A stretch of 17,264 nt of DNA from Actinobacteria bacterium BACL4 MAG-120820-bin23 (GTDB lineage Bacteria; Actinomycetota; Actinomycetes; Nanopelagicales; Nanopelagicaceae), in assembly GCA_001437855.1 (NCBI GenBank), contig LIBD01000006.1, positions 1 through 17,264 of the forward strand. The letters are read 5' to 3'. This document shows, in pieces, positions 1 through 6,762 of this stretch; within the stretch, counting starts at the first letter, position 1, and each line of letters opens with the position of its first letter. The notes under the pieces are model-generated. The model worked only from the letters and a program-made list of their open reading frames with translations, did not search any database and had not been told where the DNA came from. The position numbers and the translations under genes were made by a program.

Positions 1-111
1 ACAGTTTAATTTAAATGGTTTACTATTGGGTGCTGCTACTGCGGTAGAAGAATAGATTGAAGATAATACAAAAATAACTAAAGAGAAGATAGCTATTCTG
101 GTTTTAATCAC
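1..111 (-). CDS. Secreted protein of unknown function, N-terminal part only (cut by window edge)
   Basis: A GTG codon at 111-109 opens a frame of 37 codons that stays open to the left edge, so only the N-terminus is visible. The translation begins MIKTRIAIFSLVIFVLSSIY and continues SSTAVAAPNSKPFKLNC. This is a classic signal peptide: a basic start (Lys3, Arg5), a hydrophobic core over about residues 6 to 19, then a small-residue AVA/VAA cleavage site near residues 26 to 27. The start is supported by a promoter-like pair placed so that the transcript would begin at the GTG itself (TTGGGG, 17-base spacer, TAAACT, 6 bases, GTG). No Shine-Dalgarno sequence is present. It lies 91 bases downstream of the guaB3 stop, on the same strand. 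The mature protein is not visible, so no function can be given. Confidence 0.6.
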   Translation of the reverse strand, partial: MIKTRIAIFSLVIFVLSSIYSSTAVAAPNSKPFKLNC

Positions 112-117
112 GCTACA

Positions 118-146
118 AGTTTAATCAACAAGTATCAAATCCCCAA
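118..146 (-). promoter_or_regulatory. Putative promoter of the left-edge secreted gene, leaderless type
   Basis: On the minus strand TTGGGG (146-141) is followed by a 17-base spacer and TAAACT (123-118). The -10-like hexamer ends exactly 6 bases before the GTG at 111, so a transcript starting at the usual distance would begin at the start codon. The -35 match is only partial. Confidence 0.45.
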
Positions 147-149
147 CAA

Positions 150-184
150 AAAATAGGCAGAATCTACTATTACCACCGAACTTT
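150..184 (-). terminator. Possible weak terminator after guaB3
   Basis: Downstream of guaB3, reading on the minus strand, a short stem can form between GGTGG and CTGCC (with two G-U pairs) around a loop of about 12 bases. It is followed by a TATTTTTT run. The stem is weak, so this is a low-confidence call. The rest of the 112-202 gap shows nothing except the putative promoter of the next gene. Confidence 0.2.
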
Positions 185-202
185 AAGTACTTTCACAGAT
201 AA

Positions 203-1312
203 TTAAGGTTTTACAACTATTTCTACACGCTGAAACTCTTTCAATTCTGAGTAACCACACGTGGCCATAGATCTCTTAAGTCCGCCAAATAAATTCATTG
301 AGCCATCTGATGTATTTGATGGACCAGTTAAAACCTCACCCAAGCCTCCAACTGTTCCTACCTTTACCCTGTTTCCTCTTGGTAGTTCAGCGTGATGTGC
401 CTCTAACCCCCAATGCCAGCCTTTACCTGGTGCATCAGATGATCTTGCTAATGGTGATCCCATCATGATCGCATCAGCACCGCACGCAATTGCTTTTGCA
501 ATCTCGCCACTTGAACTTACTGAGCCATCGGCGATGACATGTACATATCTGCCACCAGATTCATCTAAATAATCTCTGCGCGCTGAAGCTACCTCGGCAA
601 CTGCAGAAGCCATTGGTACTGAAATTCCTAAAACAGTTTTTGTTGTATGGGCAGATCCACCACCGAAGCCAACTAATACTCCAGCTGCTCCTGAGCGCAT
701 TAGATGAAGCGCACCTTGAGCGGTTGCACAACCACCAACAATTACTGGTACATCTAACTCATAGATAAATTTCTTTAAATTTAAAGCAGTTGAGTTATCA
801 GATACGTGCTCTGCAGACACAGTAGTTCCTCGAATAATAAAAATATCTACACCAGCATCAATAACTGCTTTATGGAATTCAACTGTTCGCTGTGGTGAGA
901 GCGCACCGGCCACAGTTACTCCCGCTGCTCTTATTTGTGCAATTCTTTCTTTAATTAGAGTAGGCTGAATTGGTGCAGAATAAATCTCCTGCATTTTTTT
1001 AATTGCCTTATCCTCTGAGAGTTTTGCCATGTCTGATAATTGTTTTTCAGCATCTTCATACCTTGTCCAAATACCTTCAAGATTTAAAACTCCAAGTCCG
1101 CCTGCTTGGCCAATCGCAATTGCTGTAGCTGGTGAGACAACTGAATCCATGGGCGCTGCAAGAAACGGTAGGTCGAATTTATATGCATCGATCTGCCAGG
1201 AAATAGATACTTCCTCTGGATCGCGGGTTCTCCTAGATGGAACTATTGCAATATCATCAAAGGAGTAAGCTGCTCGTGCGCGCTTTCCTGGACCTATTTC
1301 AATATCGGACAT
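203..1312 (-). CDS. guaB3: GuaB3 family IMP dehydrogenase-related protein
   Basis: A 369-residue TIM-barrel protein of the IMPDH/GMP reductase family. It is shorter than true IMPDH because there is no CBS-domain insert. The family core is clear: AAPMDS at residues 52-57, the substrate-loop region VGFGGGSAHTT at 214-224, ADGS at 261-264 with the phosphate-binding Asp, and IACGADAIMMGSPLA at 275-289. In catalytic IMPDH the loop reads like GPGSICTT and carries the nucleophilic Cys. Here that position is His222, and no Cys lies nearby. As I recall, actinobacterial GuaB3 proteins usually lack this Cys, so this fits the subfamily but makes ordinary IMPDH activity doubtful. A role in purine nucleotide metabolism is inferred from the family. 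It is the last gene before the secreted ORF and lies 38 bases after ppgK. A TACGAT hexamer 7 bases before the ATG and the lack of a Shine-Dalgarno sequence suggest a leaderless start. Confidence 0.9.
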   Translation of the reverse strand: MSDIEIGPGKRARAAYSFDDIAIVPSRRTRDPEEVSISWQIDAYKFDLPFLAAPMDSVVSPATAIAIGQAGGLGVLNLEGIWTRYEDAEKQLSDMAKLSEDKAIKKMQEIYSAPIQPTLIKERIAQIRAAGVTVAGALSPQRTVEFHKAVIDAGVDIFIIRGTTVSAEHVSDNSTALNLKKFIYELDVPVIVGGCATAQGALHLMRSGAAGVLVGFGGGSAHTTKTVLGISVPMASAVAEVASARRDYLDESGGRYVHVIADGSVSSSGEIAKAIACGADAIMMGSPLARSSDAPGKGWHWGLEAHHAELPRGNRVKVGTVGGLGEVLTGPSNTSDGSMNLFGGLKRSMATCGYSELKEFQRVEIVVKP

Positions 1313-1319
1313 ATAGCCA

Positions 1320-1325
1320 ATCGTA
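1320..1325 (-). promoter_or_regulatory. -10-like hexamer of guaB3, leaderless type
   Basis: TACGAT on the minus strand ends 7 bases before the guaB3 ATG (A at 1312). This would put transcription initiation at or one base before the start codon. The sequence 17 to 18 bases further upstream has only a weak -35 match (TTCATT or TTTCAT). Confidence 0.35.
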
Positions 1326-1350
1326 TCTGTTTAGAGAATTTGAATGAAAT

Positions 1351-2103
1351 TTAAGTGAGTAAGTCCCAAGCTCTTACACCACCGGCAACGCCAGCTGAGT
1401 TAGGAATAATCTTGACTTTATAGTCAAAGCTTTTTAAAGCTGATTTACTGATTCGTTGAGAATTACCACCACCAATATATAATTTATCCCAGATAATCAT
1501 TGGATATAACTCACCAATTAAGGCTTTTACTCGCCTGGACCAAAGTTGATTTCCCATACGTCTTCTCGAGATTTCACCAATCCAGGCATCTATTGTTTTC
1601 CCATATCGAATAGTGGCATGTGATAACTCTAGGTGAGGGGCCAATTTACCGTTATTAAACATGGCACAACCTAAGCCAGTACCAAAAGTCAAAACGGTTT
1701 CAAGTCCTACACCGGTAATAACTGCTGCCGCGTGCACTTCTGCGTCATTAAGTACCAGAATTGGAAGTTTCAATTTTTTATGTAAAGTATTCTGAAGATC
1801 AAAACCGTGCCAAATTTTCTTTAGATGTGCATCAGGTAATGTTCTTGGGCCTCGCTTATTTACATAATGTGGAATAAATACAATTTTTCCATTTCTAATC
1901 ATTCCTGGTAAACCAATTGTTACGCGGTTTACTCTCTGATCCGCCAGTACAAAGCCGGTGATAATCTCAACTAATAAATTTGGTGATAGTGGGTAAGGAG
2001 TTTTAAGATAAGGAAAATCAACTAATACTTTTCCGCGTTGATCAAATACTGAAGCCTTGATTCCAGTTCCACCGCAATCGACTGTCAGTGTTATATTTTC
2101 CAC
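1351..2103 (-). CDS. ppgK: ROK-family glucokinase, probably polyphosphate-dependent
   Basis: A 250-residue sugar kinase of the actin-like ROK superfamily. Such enzymes phosphorylate glucose to glucose-6-phosphate in the cytosol, and the actinobacterial PpgK type can use polyphosphate as well as ATP. Visible motifs are the phosphate-1 loop DCGGTGIK (9-16), the catalytic-base motif LND with Asp120, the phosphate-2 loop FGTGLG (140-145), an ELSH substrate motif (159-162) resembling ELGH of PpgK, and LYIGGGN (208-214). The ROK zinc-binding Cys cluster is absent, as in PpgK. Length and the final LYIGGGN region fit PpgK better than NagK or GlcK, but the middle is divergent, so the phosphate donor is uncertain. 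The start is GTG at 2103. No Shine-Dalgarno sequence is seen, and the start codon lies within a perfect inverted repeat. It follows groEL by 56 bases. Confidence 0.75.
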   Translation of the reverse strand: MENITLTVDCGGTGIKASVFDQRGKVLVDFPYLKTPYPLSPNLLVEIITGFVLADQRVNRVTIGLPGMIRNGKIVFIPHYVNKRGPRTLPDAHLKKIWHGFDLQNTLHKKLKLPILVLNDAEVHAAAVITGVGLETVLTFGTGLGCAMFNNGKLAPHLELSHATIRYGKTIDAWIGEISRRRMGNQLWSRRVKALIGELYPMIIWDKLYIGGGNSQRISKSALKSFDYKVKIIPNSAGVAGGVRAWDLLT

Positions 2104-2125
2104 TAGTTGATGTTAGTGGAAAATA
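2094..2125. repeat. Perfect 12-bp inverted repeat over the ppgK start codon
   Basis: Plus-strand arms TATTTTCCACTA (2094-2105) and TAGTGGAAAATA (2114-2125) are exact reverse complements separated by the 8 bases GTTGATGT. The ppgK GTG codon (2103-2101) lies inside one arm. In a read-through groEL-ppgK RNA the start codon would be base-paired in the stem. No T-run follows, so this is not a standard terminator. As DNA it spans the putative -10 and start of a leaderless ppgK transcript, which is a typical repressor operator position. Confidence 0.75.
2110..2115 (-). promoter_or_regulatory. -10-like hexamer of ppgK, leaderless type
   Basis: TAACAT on the minus strand lies mostly in the spacer of the inverted repeat and ends exactly 6 bases before the GTG start at 2103. 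The -35 region at a 17-base spacing (TTTCAA) is weak. Confidence 0.35.
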
Positions 2126-2159
2126 AGTTTTTTTGAAACCAAGGCTTCATGTAATTTAC

Positions 2160-3794
2160 TTAGTGAGAATGTCCACCTGGTCCATGTGAGTGCCCGTGTC
2201 CTGCTGACTCATCTTTTTTCTCTTCTGGAGTCTCAAAGACTAAAGCTTCAGTAGTTATGAACATTGCAGCAATAGAGGCCGCATTTGCTAGCGCTGACCT
2301 AGTTACCTTAACTGGGTCAATGACGCCTTCCTTTACAAGATCTGTGTAGGTCTCAGAGTAAGCATTAAAACCTTCATTAGGTTTCATTGCTCTTACTTTA
2401 GAAACAACTACATATCCTTCTTGGCCAGCATTTTCTGCGATCCAACGAAGTGGTTCATCACAGGCTTTGCGAACTAGGCGAACCCCAACTGCTCTATCTC
2501 CTTCAAAACCTAAATCATTATCAAGTGCGGCTGCAGCATGAACTAATGCAGCTCCTCCACCAACAACAATTCCTTCTTCAACAGCTGCTCTAGTAGCAGA
2601 GATTGCATCTTCAAGGCGATGCTTTTTTTCTTTTAACTCCACCTCAGTATGAGCTCCAACTTTGATTACGCAAACTCCACCAGCAAGTTTTGCAACGCGC
2701 TCTTGGAGTTTTTCGCGATCCCAATCAGAATCTGTATTTTCAATCTCTCGGCGAATCTCAGTTACTCGAGCTGTAACATCGTTTTTATTTCCAGCTCCGT
2801 CAACAATTGTGGTGTTGTCCTTAGAGATAACTACTCGTCTTGCTTTGCCTAGCATCGAGATATCTATTTGCTCAAGCTTTAACCCAACCTCAGCTGAGAT
2901 AACTTGGCCGCCAGTTAATATTGCAATATCTTGCAACATTGCTTTTCTGCGATCACCGAAACCAGGTGCTTTAACCGCAGCAGAAGCGAAGGTGCCACGC
3001 ATACGGTTAACTACAAGTGTTGAGAGTGCTTCACCCTCTACATCTTCAGCAATAATCAATAGCGGTTTACTTGCTTGCGCTACCTTTTCAAGTACAGGTA
3101 GAACCTCGCTAAGGGCAGAGATTTTTTGACCTGAAATTAAAATATAAGCATCTTCTAAAATTGTTTCCATGCGATCTGCATCAGTCACAAAATAGGGTGA
3201 AATATAACCCTTATCAAATTGCATGCCTTCGGTAAACTCAAGCTCAAGTCCAGTTGTTGATGATTCTTCAACAGTAATTACGCCATCTTTACCAACTTTG
3301 TCCATTGCTTCGGCAATCAAATCACCAATAGCTTTATCTTGGGCTGAAATGGTTGCAACATCTGCAATTTGAGACTTACCGCTTACGGCGGTTGAATTTT
3401 TCCGCAATGCCTCTGTAATGGCAGATACTGCTTGCTCAATTCCATATTTTAGTTCCATTGGTTGAGCACCGGCAGCTAAATTGCGCAGACCTTCTTTAAC
3501 CATGGCTTGCGCCAAAACAGTGGCGGTAGTTGTGCCATCTCCGGCAACATCATTGGTTTTCTCTGCAACTTGCTTAACAAGTTGAGCACCCATATTTTCT
3601 GCTGGATCTGATAATTCAATCTCTTTAGCAATAGTTACACCATCATTAGTGATTAAAGGTGCCCCATAACTTTTTGCGATAACTACGTTTCGACCCTTAG
3701 GCCCAAGTGTTACCTTTACAGTATCGGCAAGTATGTTTACGCCGCGCTCCATTGCACGACGAGCTGCTTCATCAAATTGAAGTGATTTACTCAT
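2160..3794 (-). CDS. groEL: Chaperonin GroEL with histidine-rich C-terminus (60 kDa, GroEL1 type)
   Basis: A full-length 544-residue chaperonin. Fourteen subunits form the double-ring folding chamber that works with GroES in the cytosol. The ATP site motifs are present: TLGPKGRNV (29-37), TNDGVT (49-54) and GDGTTT (85-90), and the GGGAA segment lies in the second equatorial part. The apical domain is intact (for example KAPGFGDRRKAML). The C-terminus is GHGHSHGPGGHSH instead of the usual Gly-Gly-Met repeats. In actinobacteria a His-rich tail marks the GroEL1 copy encoded next to groES, which often has a specialised role beside a second housekeeping GroEL2. Whether a second copy exists here cannot be seen. 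The ATG lies 2 bases after the groES stop, with an AAAGAAG Shine-Dalgarno sequence inside the end of groES. Both are driven by the CIRCE-controlled promoter upstream of groES. Confidence 0.97.
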   Translation of the reverse strand: MSKSLQFDEAARRAMERGVNILADTVKVTLGPKGRNVVIAKSYGAPLITNDGVTIAKEIELSDPAENMGAQLVKQVAEKTNDVAGDGTTTATVLAQAMVKEGLRNLAAGAQPMELKYGIEQAVSAITEALRKNSTAVSGKSQIADVATISAQDKAIGDLIAEAMDKVGKDGVITVEESSTTGLELEFTEGMQFDKGYISPYFVTDADRMETILEDAYILISGQKISALSEVLPVLEKVAQASKPLLIIAEDVEGEALSTLVVNRMRGTFASAAVKAPGFGDRRKAMLQDIAILTGGQVISAEVGLKLEQIDISMLGKARRVVISKDNTTIVDGAGNKNDVTARVTEIRREIENTDSDWDREKLQERVAKLAGGVCVIKVGAHTEVELKEKKHRLEDAISATRAAVEEGIVVGGGAALVHAAAALDNDLGFEGDRAVGVRLVRKACDEPLRWIAENAGQEGYVVVSKVRAMKPNEGFNAYSETYTDLVKEGVIDPVKVTRSALANAASIAAMFITTEALVFETPEEKKDESAGHGHSHGPGGHSH

Positions 3795-3796
3795 CT

Positions 3797-4093
3797 TTAC
3801 TTCTTTGCAATGATTGCTAGTACATCACGGGAAGAAAGTACTAGGTACTCTTCATTGTTGTACTTAACTTCAGTACCGCCATACTTTGAATAAAGAACAA
3901 CATCACCCTCTTTAATATCTAACGGAATACGATTTCCGTTTTCAAATCGACCAGGCCCAACTGCCATGACGGTTCCTTCTTGTGGCTTCTCTTTAGCAGT
4001 ATCTGGGATAACTAATCCAGATGCAGTCTTTTGCTCTGCTTCATTTGCCTTTACGACAATACGATCTTCTAGTGGCTTGATTGAAATTGCCAT
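3797..4093 (-). CDS. groES: Co-chaperonin GroES (10 kDa)
   Basis: A 98-residue protein of normal family length that caps the GroEL cavity as a seven-membered lid. It starts ISIKPLEDRIVVK. The mobile loop that docks on GroEL covers the region of TASGLVIPD (about residues 23-31). The roof and core strands follow through VMAVGPGR, then GDVVLYSKYGG and the final YLVLSSRDVLAII. A strong Shine-Dalgarno sequence, AAAGGAGT, ends 7 bases before the ATG. It is the first gene of a two-gene heat-shock operon with groEL, 136 bases after the tsaD stop. A CIRCE operator and a good promoter fill that gap, so HrcA repression is expected. The hrcA gene itself is not in the window. Confidence 0.97.
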   Translation of the reverse strand: MAISIKPLEDRIVVKANEAEQKTASGLVIPDTAKEKPQEGTVMAVGPGRFENGNRIPLDIKEGDVVLYSKYGGTEVKYNNEEYLVLSSRDVLAIIAKK

Positions 4094-4161
4094 CTTTGTT
4101 ACTCCTTTGGTTAGTTGCTTACGGTTTTTAAAATTTCTGCTTCAATCACCTGGGGCGTTAA

Positions 4162-4188
4162 TTAGCACACGCAGGCTTAGAGTGCTAA
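4162..4188. promoter_or_regulatory. CIRCE operator (HrcA binding site) of groES-groEL
   Basis: The plus strand reads TTAGCACAC, 9 bases, GAGTGCTAA. The known CIRCE consensus is TTAGCACTC-N9-GAGTGCTAA, so 17 of 18 arm positions match. It lies 69 bases before the groES ATG and covers the predicted transcription start, where HrcA would block initiation until heat inactivates it. Confidence 0.93.
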
Positions 4189-4192
4189 GCCA

Positions 4193-4221
4193 ACTTTAAA
4201 GGGCGTATTGCGCTAGGGCAA
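4193..4221 (-). promoter_or_regulatory. Promoter of groES-groEL
   Basis: On the minus strand TTGCCC (4221-4216) and TAAAGT (4198-4193) are separated by exactly 17 bases. Each matches the housekeeping sigma consensus at 4 of 6 positions. The predicted start, near 4186, falls inside the CIRCE element, as expected for an HrcA-repressed promoter. The leader would be about 93 bases long. Confidence 0.65.
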
Positions 4222-4229
4222 ATCACCGC

Positions 4230-5258
4230 CTACTTCCAGACCACCTGAGTAACAGGTGCTGCTGAATCAGCTGATATGCCTATCTCTGAGGCCGCCACGC
4301 CCTCATTAATGGCCAAAGAGCCCAGGGCAGCCACCATCGCCCCGTTATCGGTGCACAGGTTAGCCGGTGGTATTCGAAACTGGATTTTTGCACTTTCACA
4401 TCGTTGTTTGGCTAATTCTCGCAGCCTGTGATTGGCTGCAACTCCACCAGCAATTATTAACTTATCTATTCCACTTTCTTTGCAGGCAGTAAGTGATTTA
4501 TTAATTAACACATCTACCACCGCTTCTTGAAAGGATGCAGCAACATCTGCTTTTTTATAATTTGGAGTTTGCGCTAAATACCTAGCAACCGCTGTTTTTA
4601 GACCAGAAAATGAAAAGTCATACCTATGATTTTCTAGATCACCTGGCGCCGTTAACCCCCTTGGAAAATTAATCTCAGTTTTATTACCCTTTAACGCTTC
4701 TTTATCGATTAACGGCCCACCAGGAAAACCAAGTCCCATTAAACGCGCGATTTTATCAAATGCTTCACCCGCCGCATCATCAATTGTCGCACCTTTAACT
4801 ATTACATCTGTTGCTAAGTTATTTACCTGCAAAATGGAGGAGTGCCCACCGCTAACAAGTAGAGCAATAGCAGGATGTAGTTGATCTGAATTATTTAATT
4901 GATCAACAGCAATATGTGCTGATAGATGATTAACTCCATAGAGTGGCTTATCTAATGCCAGGGCAAGTGCTGATGCACTGCTAACACCAACTAATAAAGC
5001 CCCAATTAAGCCAGGGCCTGCCGTAACTGCAATTGCATCAATATCTTTGATTGAAACTGATGCATCAGTAAGTGCTTGTTTAATTACCTGCTGCATGGCC
5101 TCTAGGTGGGCACGGCTAGCCACTTCAGGGACTACGCCACCAAAGCGCACATGTTGATCAACACTTGATGAAATTACATTTGCTAATAATTTGTGATCAT
5201 CCACAATGCCTACTGCTGTTTCATCACATGATGTCTCAATACCAAGAACTAAAGCCAT
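4230..5258 (-). CDS. tsaD: tRNA N6-adenosine threonylcarbamoyltransferase TsaD
   Basis: A 342-residue protein of the Kae1/Qri7/TsaD family and the catalytic subunit of t6A synthesis. It transfers threonylcarbamoyl from its adenylate to A37 of ANN-decoding tRNAs. The N-terminus LGIETSCDETAVGIV is the family hallmark. The metal-binding histidines are in HLSAH (111-115), a variant of the usual HLEGH. SGGHS (136-140), the GATIDDAAGEAFDK segment and a late TDNGAMVA motif complete the ASKHA nucleotide and metal site. The ATG overlaps the upstream stop as TAATG, and AAGGAG lies 8 bases before it, so start and coupling are clear. It is the last gene of the tsaE, tsaB-rimI, tsaD operon, so all three t6A complex proteins are made together. 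It ends 9 bases before the -35 of the groES promoter. Confidence 0.96.
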   Translation of the reverse strand: MALVLGIETSCDETAVGIVDDHKLLANVISSSVDQHVRFGGVVPEVASRAHLEAMQQVIKQALTDASVSIKDIDAIAVTAGPGLIGALLVGVSSASALALALDKPLYGVNHLSAHIAVDQLNNSDQLHPAIALLVSGGHSSILQVNNLATDVIVKGATIDDAAGEAFDKIARLMGLGFPGGPLIDKEALKGNKTEINFPRGLTAPGDLENHRYDFSFSGLKTAVARYLAQTPNYKKADVAASFQEAVVDVLINKSLTACKESGIDKLIIAGGVAANHRLRELAKQRCESAKIQFRIPPANLCTDNGAMVAALGSLAINEGVAASEIGISADSAAPVTQVVWK

Positions 5259-6256
5259 TACTTAAGCTCCTTACGCATTACAACTGCGGTAAGGCCTGGA
5301 CCATAATAATTTTCTCGCTTAGAAATCTCTACAAAACCATAATGTTCATAAAGCGGGCGGGCCTGATCATTACCAAGACGCATCTCAAGCATGATCGCGT
5401 CTGCTGTTTTAACTCTTGCCCAATCAATCATTCTTTTTAATAGTTCGCGGCCAATTCCCTTACGGCGATGATTCTCGACAACTGTAATTGTGTGAATATC
5501 AGCCACATCTGCCGCAAAGTAGATGCCGGCGTAGCCAACTAATTCACCATCTACTTCAGCAGCTAAGTAATTAGCATTTTTTGGAGCCTTAGCAAACTCT
5601 TCTTTGAACTGCGCACTAGACCAGGCAGCTTTTCCATAAACATCCTTTTCAATTCCAACAGCTGAAACTAAATCAAGTGCGCTCATTGCTCTAAATTTCA
5701 CACCATCTGGAAGCGGGTATGCATCAGGTTTTCTAATATAAATTGGCTCAGTAACTGAACTACTATTTAATCCAAGATTGGCAATTGCTACTGCCTCTGG
5801 AAAGTATTTGCCCTCTTCAAAAATCTTCACACCAAACTTTTCTAATTCAATCCCCTTACTTACTGCAGGCTCTGTGATTTGAATACCGTTTTTATATCTT
5901 GCCCAATACCTCTCCTTACGCCTTGCATCTGTTGAAACAATAAAATCTTTCTCACCAATATTTGCAGCCATAGCATCTAGCGAACAAACTCCTACCCAAT
6001 TAATACTGGCAGCGAGTGCGTAACTTTGCGCAAATGTAATTCCCACTCGCAAACCTGTAAATGGACCAGGCCCCATTCCTACCGCAACTAAATCTATCTT
6101 TGAGTTTAACTTCAATGCCTGGGCTACTAACTTTGGCAATATTTCACCATGTGCAAGTGGATCTAGATGAGATTTATTAAATAATACTTTTCCATTTTCA
6201 ACTAAAGCTACGCAGGTCTGCGAGGTTGAAGTATCAATTGCCAACACGGTGCTCAT
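5258..6256 (-). CDS. tsaB-rimI: Fused TsaB (t6A complex) and RimI-like GNAT acetyltransferase
   Basis: A 332-residue two-domain protein. Residues 1 to about 182 are TsaB, the inactive ASKHA partner that holds TsaD and TsaE together: it starts VLAIDTSTSQTCVAL, has the family motif GMGPGPFTGLR at 60-70, and ends with PIYIRKPDAYPLP at 171-183. From about residue 187 a GNAT domain follows, opening FRAMSALDLVSAV, with the acetyl-CoA motif RRKGIGRELL at 254-263 and a late RPLYEHYGF at 290-298. This pattern resembles RimI, which acetylates the N-terminus of ribosomal protein S18. In M. tuberculosis, tsaB and rimI are separate adjacent genes, so a gene fusion is the simple explanation. I see no internal stop or frameshift. 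The ATG overlaps the tsaE stop by 4 bases (ATGA), with AAGGAT upstream. The TsaB part is shorter than a typical stand-alone TsaB. Confidence 0.92.
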   Translation of the reverse strand: MSTVLAIDTSTSQTCVALVENGKVLFNKSHLDPLAHGEILPKLVAQALKLNSKIDLVAVGMGPGPFTGLRVGITFAQSYALAASINWVGVCSLDAMAANIGEKDFIVSTDARRKERYWARYKNGIQITEPAVSKGIELEKFGVKIFEEGKYFPEAVAIANLGLNSSSVTEPIYIRKPDAYPLPDGVKFRAMSALDLVSAVGIEKDVYGKAAWSSAQFKEEFAKAPKNANYLAAEVDGELVGYAGIYFAADVADIHTITVVENHRRKGIGRELLKRMIDWARVKTADAIMLEMRLGNDQARPLYEHYGFVEISKRENYYGPGLTAVVMRKELK

Positions 6257-6696
6257 AGATTAAATCCTTGCCAACGATCTCCAACTGCGGTTATCGCAAG
6301 GTTTCGACTATTCTCATTTTCACCTGGCATGATTTTTACATCTAAATATTGATCAGTAAGAGTTGAGACAAAAGGTGCTCCCCATTCAATAACAAATACG
6401 CTATTTGATAGATAACTTTCAAAATCTAAATCAGTGAAATTGCTGATATCAGAATCTAATAATCTATAAGCATCGATATGAATAAAATTTGGTTTTCCTT
6501 TATGAATTCTACTAATCACAAATGTTGGTGAAGTAATATCTGATAATCCTAAAGTGGAAGCAATTCCTTGCGTTAAAACTGTTTTACCAGAACCTAAATC
6601 ACCAGTTAACACAACTACATCGCTTGGCTTTAGTTGAGCACCTATTTTGGCGCCAAGTTGGTGCATTTGATCAACTGTGTTGACTGAAATTTTCAT
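6253..6696 (-). CDS. tsaE: tRNA threonylcarbamoyladenosine biosynthesis ATPase TsaE
   Basis: A 147-residue P-loop ATPase of normal TsaE length that drives turnover of the TsaB-TsaD complex during t6A formation. Walker A is GDLGSGKT at 32-39. The family signatures SPTF (56-59), IHIDAYRL (72-79) and VIEWG (102-106) follow. It is the first gene of the t6A operon and overlaps tsaB-rimI by 4 bases. It starts only 22 bases downstream of a strong terminator, so it needs its own promoter. TATAAA (6713-6708) or TAAACT (6711-6706) lies 9 to 11 bases before the ATG and no Shine-Dalgarno sequence is visible, which suggests a transcript with almost no leader. The -35 region would overlap the terminator stem and matches poorly. 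Confidence 0.95.
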   Translation of the reverse strand: MKISVNTVDQMHQLGAKIGAQLKPSDVVVLTGDLGSGKTVLTQGIASTLGLSDITSPTFVISRIHKGKPNFIHIDAYRLLDSDISNFTDLDFESYLSNSVFVIEWGAPFVSTLTDQYLDVKIMPGENENSRNLAITAVGDRWQGFNL

Positions 6697-6705
6697 GGTG
6701 TGAGT

Positions 6706-6713
6706 AGTTTATA
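6706..6713 (-). promoter_or_regulatory. -10-like element of tsaE
   Basis: The minus-strand sequence TATAAACT contains two overlapping -10-like hexamers (TATAAA and TAAACT). The predicted start is 3 to 5 bases before the tsaE ATG. It is squeezed between the upstream terminator and the start codon, with no clear -35. Confidence 0.35.
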
Positions 6714-6717
6714 GATA

Positions 6718-6753
6718 TAAAAATGGCCCCCTATTTCTAGGAGGCCATTTTTA
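6718..6753 (-). terminator. Intrinsic terminator of the liv-hydrolase cassette
   Basis: A 16-bp stem with a GAAA tetraloop (plus-strand loop TTTC at 6734-6737). The stem holds the GC-rich core GGCC and ends in an A-run on one side and a run of five T on the other. The single irregular pair (6729/6742) is G-U in minus-strand RNA but C-A in plus-strand RNA, so the hairpin is better formed for minus-strand transcription. It begins 10 bases after the hydrolase stop. Confidence 0.9.
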
Positions 6754-6762
6754 AGTCAAGCT

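Noticed and set aside
2131..2150. Hairpin GAAGC-CTTG-GTTTC after groEL as a terminator
   Set aside because: The stem is short with a G-U pair and is followed by an A-run, not a T-run, in the transcribed direction.
2662..3129. Plus-strand open frame of 155 codons
   Set aside because: It is antisense to the conserved middle of groEL and is low-complexity, Ser/Ala-rich shadow sequence.
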